From assembly GCA_018650845.1 (NCBI GenBank), contig JABIFF010000008.1, positions 248,001 to 312,000 of the forward strand: a DNA stretch of 64,000 bases, read 5' to 3'. Shown here piece by piece: positions 17,260-23,895 of this stretch. The position numbers were made by a program, and so were the translations under genes. Within the stretch, counting starts at the first letter, position 1; each line of letters begins with the position of its first letter. The notes under the pieces were generated by a model. It made no database searches. It saw only the letters and a program-made list of their open reading frames with translations, and was not told the origin of the DNA. Source of the stretch: Chloroflexota bacterium. GTDB lineage: Bacteria > Chloroflexota > Dehalococcoidia > Lucifugimonadales > Lucifugimonadaceae.

Positions 17260-18261
17260 TTAGGCGGAAGTGGTTGAAGATTCAGGTTCTACGGTAGGTG
17301 GGATCAGTTCTTCGAACCGGGGTCCGAAGAAGTTGTGACCTCGGAACCCTTCGAACAGGCCTTCTAAATCTTCAAGATTTTCTAGCTCATGCAAGTGTTC
17401 GAGAGGATCAACCCCGAATCGTTCGAGTAGTCCTTCGAAGCCTTCACCTTCGAATGGGAAACTTTCGGCGTCGGGGCCGAATCGGAAAGTGCCTTCTGGG
17501 CTTCTAAACTCGAATCGGAATTCACGATCGCCCTCACTGAAATGATCACCTCTTCCGAACGGCAATCGCTTCATGAAGCCGGATCCGCCGAAGTGATTTT
17601 CGAAAAGTCCGTGTGATCCGAACAATCGAGTGGGGATATCGAGATCAAGGAGCCACTGAGGAATGTCGTCTACCCAGCTGTGTAGTTCCTCTGCCTGAGT
17701 TGCATCTATTGCGCCATCTGCGAGCATGCTGTCGATGGTTGCGTGGATTTTGTCGAGCCTGTCTAGCGACGCGAGTTCTGCTTTTCCGCCGTCCAAGGCC
17801 TCGGTGAGTTCCTGAGAGTCCAGACCCAAAATCTCAGCCATTCGGTCTGTGAGTCCCTCACTTTGCAAGTGCGGCAATTTCTGGATTTCGATTCTAGATG
17901 TGCCGATCAGAGGTGATCCATGGAGCGTCGAGGTAAGTTGCCTGAACAAAGTTTCGTCTGCAGATTCAGGCCGTGTTGAAATCCAAGCTGTGAAGCTATC
18001 AGCCTCGTCCTGGTCGATTATTTCCTGTGCCAGCAAGGCATCGACAGCTTTCGCCAATTGTTCATCTTGTATCTCTCGTTGCGCCTGGTCATGAGCGCTC
18101 TGAAGGTCGGAAGTTTCGATTCCTAATATTGCGGCGGCTCGCTCAAAAACATCTTCTTGGTGAGAATTGCCTGATCCACCGAAAGCGAGCACTGCGCCTC
18201 CAGCCAATGCCAGCGCCATTGCGGCGGCGATCATGCTTGCGGGTAGCCATCGTTTGAGCAT
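17260..18261 (-). CDS. Secreted or anchored protein with duplicated helical repeat
   Basis: 333 aa, family not recognised. A signal peptide or anchor occupies residues 8-30 (ASMIAAAMALALAGGAVLAFGG). Two related segments of about 60 residues follow, at roughly 42-100 and 137-197, each with the pattern A-x-ILG-x4-L-x2-A, then a VD/IDSMLA...ID...AEE...W motif. The C-terminal 110 residues are rich in Phe, Gly and acidic residues (RFGPDAESFPFEGEGFEG). It is the first gene of the operon containing the two-component system and MacAB-like transporter, so it may be an extracytoplasmic ligand-binding or signalling accessory. Confidence 0.75.
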   Translation of the reverse strand: MLKRWLPASMIAAAMALALAGGAVLAFGGSGNSHQEDVFERAAAILGIETSDLQSAHDQAQREIQDEQLAKAVDALLAQEIIDQDEADSFTAWISTRPESADETLFRQLTSTLHGSPLIGTSRIEIQKLPHLQSEGLTDRMAEILGLDSQELTEALDGGKAELASLDRLDKIHATIDSMLADGAIDATQAEELHSWVDDIPQWLLDLDIPTRLFGSHGLFENHFGGSGFMKRLPFGRGDHFSEGDREFRFEFRSPEGTFRFGPDAESFPFEGEGFEGLLERFGVDPLEHLHELENLEDLEGLFEGFRGHNFFGPRFEELIPPTVEPESSTTSA

Positions 18262-18550
18262 CGAATATCGTCCTTGTGATCCGTGCAGATCGGGTGGTGT
18301 TCTGTCGGGATTTATATTCCCTTACCTAAGTTGTACTTCAGTGATGTCAAGACTTTGTGGAGATTCGTATGGAATGTGGAAATGATCCAAAAGGGTTGCC
18401 CGTGCTAGGTAGTCGCCGCCAATAGACCTGAGGAAATCCCGTATCGATGATTGGGAGATCACGTGTTGTGGGTGTGATGGGGGTTGGGCTAGCGTTGAAT
18501 TAGAGCAAAAGTACAGATGATTCGAACGTACTTGAAAGGACAGTTTCCGT

Positions 18551-19267
18551 ATGGCCGGTGAGAGAATTCTCGTTGTAGATGACGCCCCAGATATTCTGGA
18601 GGCTCTAGAAACAACTCTCGACGACTCAGGTTTCCAGACTAAGGGAGCCGAGGACGGACGCGCTGCGCTTCGAACTTTCTACGAGTTCCAACCACAGCTT
18701 GTTGTTCTTGACCTCGTCATGCCAATGATGAGTGGTGTTGAGGTTTGTCGTCAGATTCGTTCGATGTCTGATGTCCCAATCGTATTTCTAAGTGGTGTTG
18801 AAGACATCGACCAGAAAGTCGAGGCTCTTCGAGCTGGTGGTGATGACTTCGTTGTAAAAGGCGGAAGCTTCACAGAGCTGTTGGCTAGGATCGAATCTAA
18901 CCTTCGTCGAGCAACTTCATCGGCACCGACTCCGATCAATGATCGATTTCAGGACGGGTTCCTTGATATCAACTTCGTAACTAGCGAAGTAACGGTGAAC
19001 GGATCAGCAGTAGATCTGACACCGATTGAATATCGATTGATTTCCGAGCTTGTGAACCACATTGGCTCACCTGTACCGCCTACAGATTTGCTTGAACGAG
19101 TTTGGGGGCCCGACTACCAGACCGAAAACCTTGTGAAATGGCACATGTCGCGACTTCGTAAGAAGATTGGCGATACTGATCCGCAGAACAAACTAATCGT
19201 GACACGACGTGGATTTGGATATGTGTACAACAGTCCATCTTCGAACCTGGGGCTACACGCTGCGTAG
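18551..19267 (+). CDS. Orphan OmpR-family response regulator
   Basis: 238 aa. The receiver has VVDDAPD, phospho-acceptor Asp54 in VVLDLVMPMMSG, VFLSG with Ser in place of the usual Thr, and Lys in FVVKGGSF where KPF is normal. The winged-helix domain ends WHMSRLRKKIGD...VTRRGFGYVYN. No kinase lies beside it; it pairs instead with a coiled-coil protein 20 bases downstream. An AAAGGA site precedes the ATG. Confidence 0.9.
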   Translation: MAGERILVVDDAPDILEALETTLDDSGFQTKGAEDGRAALRTFYEFQPQLVVLDLVMPMMSGVEVCRQIRSMSDVPIVFLSGVEDIDQKVEALRAGGDDFVVKGGSFTELLARIESNLRRATSSAPTPINDRFQDGFLDINFVTSEVTVNGSAVDLTPIEYRLISELVNHIGSPVPPTDLLERVWGPDYQTENLVKWHMSRLRKKIGDTDPQNKLIVTRRGFGYVYNSPSSNLGLHAA

Positions 19268-19287
19268 CCGCAGTTGAGGATGAAGAA

Positions 19288-19896
19288 ATGATTGATCCAC
19301 GATTTAAAGAAGTCCTAGAATTTATTGAAGAGCGTGATGAGAACGGCGAACCAAGCGTTCGTGCAAAAATCGCCATCAAAATTCAGGCTTATGCTCAGGA
19401 TGTCGACGATCTCCGCAAGGAATTGGTCGGTATCGAAGATGAAGTAAGTGATCTACAGGTTTCTGTTGATGCGCAGTCCATTGCGCTACATGAGCAGTCA
19501 GAACGTAAGACTGATTTGGTAACTGAAGCGCAGGATGCGGCAGTTCGGGCAGCGATGTCGGGAAGTGGTGCCGGTTCAGCACGATTGCGCAAGATGGCTC
19601 AGTCGACTCGGGATCGCATCACTGAGTTCACAAAAGATTTCGAAGAAGAAGCAAACCGAGTAGCTCAGCTACAGATAACGCTGGATGCGAAGAAGCAGGC
19701 AGTCAAAGATCAGCGAAGCATGATTGTTCGTCGTTTGAACACGATGAGTTCACTTGCTGATCGAGCTGGTGTTGAGTTCGGAATCGAACTTACCGCCCCG
19801 CAACCGCAAGCTCAATCTGGTCCGCGTGCAACGGCTCCGAGAGTTGTGCGACGTCGGCCACGACGTGTTCGTGTTCGCCGCCGTCGAGCTTCGTAA
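19288..19896 (+). CDS. Coiled-coil protein with arginine-rich tail
   Basis: 202 aa, no recognised family. Residues about 25-165 are heptad-like and highly charged, predicted as a long coiled coil with a short break (SGSGAGSARLRKMAQ). The last 20 residues are almost entirely Arg, Pro and Val (RRRPRRVRVRRRRAS), a nucleic-acid or membrane-surface binding type tail. It is the second gene after the orphan regulator and ends before a terminator. Confidence 0.7.
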   Translation: MIDPRFKEVLEFIEERDENGEPSVRAKIAIKIQAYAQDVDDLRKELVGIEDEVSDLQVSVDAQSIALHEQSERKTDLVTEAQDAAVRAAMSGSGAGSARLRKMAQSTRDRITEFTKDFEEEANRVAQLQITLDAKKQAVKDQRSMIVRRLNTMSSLADRAGVEFGIELTAPQPQAQSGPRATAPRVVRRRPRRVRVRRRRAS

Positions 19897-19916
19897 AGCA
19901 CAAGATGTGAAAAGAA

Positions 19917-19946
19917 AAATACCCTCAGCAGTGAGGGTATTTTTTA
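19917..19946 (+). terminator. Rho-independent terminator
   Basis: The 11-bp stem AAATACCCTCA/TGAGGGTATTT with a GCAG loop is followed by a T run; it ends the response regulator/coiled-coil operon. Confidence 0.88.
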
Positions 19947-19981
19947 TTAAGTCTGGTATTGAATTTCGATAGAGATTCAAT

Positions 19982-20058
19982 TGGTACCCCCGGAGGGACT
20001 CGAACCCGCAACCTACAGGGTAGAAACCTGTTGCTCTATCCAATTGAGCTACGGGGGC
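19982..20058 (-). tRNA. tRNA-Arg (anticodon TCT)
   Basis: On the reverse strand a full cloverleaf is seen: acceptor GCCCCCG/CGGGGGT, D arm GCTC...GAGC, anticodon stem ACAGG/CCTGT with loop TTTCTAC (anticodon TCT, reading AGA/AGG), T arm GCGGG-TTCGAGT-CCCTC with one mismatch-like pair, discriminator A, and an encoded CCA end at 19982-19984. Confidence 0.96.
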
Positions 20059-20096
20059 ACTGCGACCATTCTAAGGCCATCAAGGCATGAATTCGC

Positions 20097-20123
20097 TAGT
20101 TAGTTTCATACAAAAACTAACTA
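20097..20123. other. Hairpin between CoA-transferase gene and tRNA-Arg
   Basis: A perfect 10-bp inverted repeat, TAGTTAGTTT/AAACTAACTA with a seven-base loop, that includes the stop codon of the CoA-transferase gene. No T run follows on the minus strand, so it may be an imperfect terminator or processing hairpin. Confidence 0.5.
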
Positions 20124-21340
20124 ACTGCGCCTTGGTCACGAAGATGCTTTATCTCAACTTCATCCATCGATAACAGATCTGCCAATAGTTCGTCAGTGTG
20201 CTGCCCAAGCGTCGGTCCAGGTGAGAATGCTTGGTTTGAGCCTTCGGTAGCTATGGGAGATGCCACCTGTTTGATAGTTCCGTACGTTGGGTGTTCGACA
20301 TCGACGATCAATCCTCGTGCCTTGATTTGCTCGTCGTCGAAGGCTTCCGCTATTGAATTGACCGGTCCCGATGGCACTATCCCTCTGAACCGAGAAAGCC
20401 ACTCTTCGTTAGTTTTTTGGAGCAATCGATCGGAGAGGATCGAAATTAAGACGTCTCGATTGTCGAACCGGGCTGCAAACGAAGAAAAGCGTTCATCCGC
20501 AATTAGTTCAGGCATATCGATCAATTCGGCGAACTTCTTCCAAAAATGTTCTTTCGCGCAGAAAACACTGATCCAACCGTCGCTAGTTTGGAAATTTTGG
20601 GCAGGGACTATCGTTTGATGAGACGAATTGGGCATTCGAGCCGGCTGCCAATCGGTGTTGAGAGTCCACGAGCCGAAATAGGTGAGCATCGAAACGGCAG
20701 TATCGAGCAGGCTTACATCTACATCTCGACCCACGCCGGAAGTTTTGGCTTCGAGTAAAGCAGCGACAAGACCGAGAGCTGCTGCATACCCGCCAGCGAA
20801 GTCGATAATCGATACCCCAGCTTTTCCCGGAGGCCCGTCAGGCTCGCCTGTAATCGACATATAGCCCGCCATGCCTTGCATTATGGGGTCGTAACCCGGT
20901 TCTGATGCCCTGGGGCCTGTACGGCCGAATCCGGAAAGTGAGCACGTGACGATACTTTGATTGAATTTCTTCAATGATTCGTAGGTCAATCCCAGCTTTT
21001 CAGGTAGGTCGCCTCTCAGGTTGTTGAATACCGCATCTGATTTCTCGACCAAGCGATGAAAAACAGCGGTTCCTTCGGGTTTACGGAAATCGATTGAAAT
21101 CGACTTCTTTCCTCGGTTGAACGATTGGAAATACAACGAATCTGCATTGTTTGTAGCTGGAGGTACGTAGCGCGCTACGTCGCCGCCCGCGCTTGGATCC
21201 TCGATTTTGATCACCTCGGCACCGAGGTCGACTAGGTTCTGAGTGGCAAACGGTCCTGCGCCGAATTGTGAGACCGCGAGGATCCGAATTCCGGCGAGCG
21301 GACCTTTTCGGCTTGAGGATTTCGACTGTGAGTCGGTCAA
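20117..21340 (-). CDS. Class III CoA-transferase (CaiB/BaiF family)
   Basis: 407 aa. Opening GIRILAVSQFGAGPFATQNLVDLGAEVIKIEDP is typical, with the family block GDLPEKLGLTYESLKKFN and the catalytic aspartate in SIIDFAGGYAAALGL. Such enzymes exchange CoA between a CoA thioester and a carboxylic acid, or move it within one molecule. Start is TTG at 21340, one base after the stop of the MaoC-like gene. With the MaoC-like and CitE-like genes it forms a cassette resembling itaconate degradation (CoA-transferase, hydratase, citramalyl-CoA lyase) or the mesaconyl-CoA steps of the 3-hydroxypropionate bicycle. Confidence 0.9.
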   Translation of the reverse strand: MTDSQSKSSSRKGPLAGIRILAVSQFGAGPFATQNLVDLGAEVIKIEDPSAGGDVARYVPPATNNADSLYFQSFNRGKKSISIDFRKPEGTAVFHRLVEKSDAVFNNLRGDLPEKLGLTYESLKKFNQSIVTCSLSGFGRTGPRASEPGYDPIMQGMAGYMSITGEPDGPPGKAGVSIIDFAGGYAAALGLVAALLEAKTSGVGRDVDVSLLDTAVSMLTYFGSWTLNTDWQPARMPNSSHQTIVPAQNFQTSDGWISVFCAKEHFWKKFAELIDMPELIADERFSSFAARFDNRDVLISILSDRLLQKTNEEWLSRFRGIVPSGPVNSIAEAFDDEQIKARGLIVDVEHPTYGTIKQVASPIATEGSNQAFSPGPTLGQHTDELLADLLSMDEVEIKHLRDQGAVS

Positions 21341-21341
21341 A

Positions 21342-21833
21342 TTACGAGCCTGCCTCGTGAGGCATCTTGCCTTCGCCTAGGGTGGCGTGGTTCCGTTTTG
21401 GTATGAGTACGTGCCTTCGAACGGTCATGACTCGTTCTTCTCGCTGGTTTGTTACTTCAGTTTCGAGATACACGACACCTCGATCGCCTTTGGAGGTAAC
21501 TCGAAGTTCAAGAATCGTAGATTTTGTGTAAATCGTGTCGCCGTGGAACGTTGGTCCCTCGTGAGTTACCGATTCGTAGTCGAGGTTAGCTATTCCGCGA
21601 AGTGAGATGTCTGCCACGGTTTGTCCGATGGCGATGGCGAGGACTAGTAGTCCGTTCACAAGATTTTGGCCGTGCTGCGTACTTTTCGCGTAGTTCGCAT
21701 CGATGTGCACTGGGTGCTGGTTTTGCGTAAGTAGCGAGAACCACGAATTATCGGTTTCTGAGATCGTGCGGCCGGGCCAGTGTTTGATTACCTGACCTTC
21801 TTCAAAATCCTCGAAATATCGTCCGTTTTGCAT
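21342..21833 (-). CDS. MaoC-like hotdog-fold (enoyl-CoA) hydratase
   Basis: 163 aa single hotdog domain. The opening RYFEDFEEGQVIKHWPGRTISETDN and the active-site stretch NQHPVHIDANYAKST match the mesaconyl-CoA/itaconyl-CoA hydratase-like branch of the MaoC family, where the hydratase-2 His is retained and the preceding residue is Asn or Gln. It would add water across a double bond of an unsaturated dicarboxyl-CoA. It lies between the CoA-transferase and the lyase. Confidence 0.87.
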   Translation of the reverse strand: MQNGRYFEDFEEGQVIKHWPGRTISETDNSWFSLLTQNQHPVHIDANYAKSTQHGQNLVNGLLVLAIAIGQTVADISLRGIANLDYESVTHEGPTFHGDTIYTKSTILELRVTSKGDRGVVYLETEVTNQREERVMTVRRHVLIPKRNHATLGEGKMPHEAGS

Positions 21834-21867
21834 TTGAAATAGTTTCCTAACTGAATGTTCGTAGTTG

Positions 21868-22776
21868 TTATTCGGAGATACCGGCGTCTTGAAGCACGTT
21901 TCGCGCTCGAAGGATTACCGGCATGTCGATCATTTCGCCATCAAGTGAAATTGACCCACGTCCTTCTGCCTCTGCTTCGGCGGCGATGGTGAGTACGCGT
22001 CTAGCTCGCTCGATCTCAGCTTTGGTAGGCATGAATACAGATTCGATAATTTCGACTTGAGCTGGGTGTATCGCTAGTTTGCCTTTGTAGCCAATGGATT
22101 TTGCCAGTAGGGCTTCAGCACGAAGTCCTTCGAGATCGCTAAATTTGGTATATGGGGTGTCGAGAGCATGAACGCCGGCTGCTCTGGCTGCGATTGCTAC
22201 CGCAGATCGTGGGTAGGCTAATCCCGGTTCTGCAGCTGTGGACGATGTGGTTTCAGTGGCGTCGACAGTTCTGCTGATGCCCATGTCGGCTGAGAAATCT
22301 TCGGCACCGAACGCAGTCCACTTGATTCGCTCGCTTGATTTGCAGATCTGATAGGCGTTTATTACTGCTTCGGCAGTTTCTAGCCACGGAAGAATGGTCG
22401 TGTGGCCGATCGGCACACCAGCGCGTTCTTCAGCTTTTGAAACTATCTGCTCGAGTTGATCCAACTCTTCAACATTTCCGATTTTTCCGATAGATATGCC
22501 AACGATGTCGTTAGAAATTACGGCGTTAATATCGTCTTCTGCCAGACCCGACGACATGGAGTTCACTCGGGGAGCGAGCAATTTTCCTGCTTTAGCAAGG
22601 GCCGGAATGTTCTCAGCAACGATTTCGCGTGCTGCAACTTTTTCACCAGCAGGTACGGAATCTTCGAGGTCGGGTATTAGCCACTTAGTTTCGAAAGTTG
22701 CAGCTTTGAACAGCATTTTCGGCTGGTTGCCGGGAACGAATAGGAGTGTTCGGGGATTAGCGAGCATTTCGGGCAA
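21868..22776 (-). CDS. CitE-like malyl/citramalyl-CoA lyase
   Basis: 302 aa, HpcH/HpaI-CitE aldolase family. RTLLFVPGNQPKML, DLEDSVPAGEK and the metal ligands in FGAEDFSADMG are conserved, and AIHPAQVEII marks the C-terminal lid. It would cleave a hydroxy-dicarboxyl-CoA such as malyl-, methylmalyl- or citramalyl-CoA into acetyl-CoA plus a 2-oxoacid. Start is TTG at 22776 or ATG three codons later. It is the first gene of the three-gene cassette. Confidence 0.88.
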   Translation of the reverse strand: MPEMLANPRTLLFVPGNQPKMLFKAATFETKWLIPDLEDSVPAGEKVAAREIVAENIPALAKAGKLLAPRVNSMSSGLAEDDINAVISNDIVGISIGKIGNVEELDQLEQIVSKAEERAGVPIGHTTILPWLETAEAVINAYQICKSSERIKWTAFGAEDFSADMGISRTVDATETTSSTAAEPGLAYPRSAVAIAARAAGVHALDTPYTKFSDLEGLRAEALLAKSIGYKGKLAIHPAQVEIIESVFMPTKAEIERARRVLTIAAEAEAEGRGSISLDGEMIDMPVILRARNVLQDAGISE

Positions 22777-22951
22777 TAGTGATATCCGATGTACTGATTT
22801 GGTTATCGCACTAGCGAAATTGAGATTCGACGATTGTGAATCATAGTCGTTGAGCGGAGGCTCAGGTGGTCGTTTTTATATCGAAGCTTCTTATACGATT
22901 GAATTCTTCTTCGAGTGAACCGTTTTTCGCCCTGAATTTGATTGATCAAAG

Positions 22952-23893
22952 ATGACAACAGTTTATTTACTTGCAAACGAATCGGATCCGGTGGGCAACG
23001 CCACAGAATCTCTCCTGAACAAATCAGATGGCGTTCAACGAATATCGCTTGAAGATATTTCATCGGGCGAGTTCGATGAATCTGACGTTTTACTGGTCGA
23101 TGAAGATATGGCGAAGCGTCTCGATCTCGACGACATGCCTGCGTTTGGGTTGATTCAGTTCCTTGGATGTCGACCGCCTTTGGCGTTACTCGGTCACAGC
23201 GCTTCTTCGGATAGCGTGATCGCAGGAATTTCTCCAAACATAGCGCCACGCGTCGCAAATCGGGTTATTGGGTTTACCGGGCCACTATCAATTAAACCGC
23301 GACCTCAATGGGGAGTGGTTGGGCTTGGCGAAGTGGGTTACGAGGTTGTGAGGAAGATCACTGCAACAGGAAACACTGCGACAGTAGCCGAAATGCGCAC
23401 TCCTCGATCTGGAGTGCTGGCTGAACTAGACGTTCGCCGCAATACGCTGGATCTTCTTTTATCGGGTTCAGATGTCGTATCTCTTCACGTACATCAAGGG
23501 CCAACCGCCGCACCGCTGATATCTGATCGTGAACTGAACTTGATGAATCCGGATGCAGTGATGATTAACACGTCTGATTCTTCGGTAGTTGATGAGCAGG
23601 CTGTAATTACTGCTTTGGAAAACGGCGTAATTGCTGGCTATGCCACCGATTGCCCCGGGGAAGTGATCACCAACGCTGATGAAGCACTAGCTGCTACTGG
23701 GAAGTTGATCGTGACTACTAATCCTCTTACTAATCAGATAGGTGCTGCTCAGCAGATCGCAAAATTTATCGCTGAAAATATGGCGGCCCACGATGCTGGT
23801 TCGCCTGTTCAAGGAATCTTTGATCCGATCGACTTTCCAACTGCCGGAGACCCAAGTTTCTGGTCATCACGGATGAGCCCGCGACAAGACTGA
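22952..23893 (+). CDS. 2-hydroxyacid dehydrogenase-like protein lacking catalytic residues
   Basis: 313 aa with the D-2-hydroxyacid dehydrogenase fold. The NAD loop is GLGEVG at 124-129, and the MINTS...VVDEQAV.TALENGVIAGYATD block aligns well. However, the substrate arginine of INTSRG is Asp209 and the catalytic His of TPHIG is Asn257 (TTNPLTNQ); the glutamate is displaced by one. It probably binds NAD without normal catalysis, or uses another chemistry. The N-terminal domain is divergent. It is convergent with the formate dehydrogenase gene (two-base gap). Confidence 0.8.
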   Translation: MTTVYLLANESDPVGNATESLLNKSDGVQRISLEDISSGEFDESDVLLVDEDMAKRLDLDDMPAFGLIQFLGCRPPLALLGHSASSDSVIAGISPNIAPRVANRVIGFTGPLSIKPRPQWGVVGLGEVGYEVVRKITATGNTATVAEMRTPRSGVLAELDVRRNTLDLLLSGSDVVSLHVHQGPTAAPLISDRELNLMNPDAVMINTSDSSVVDEQAVITALENGVIAGYATDCPGEVITNADEALAATGKLIVTTNPLTNQIGAAQQIAKFIAENMAAHDAGSPVQGIFDPIDFPTAGDPSFWSSRMSPRQD

Positions 23894-23895
23894 TT

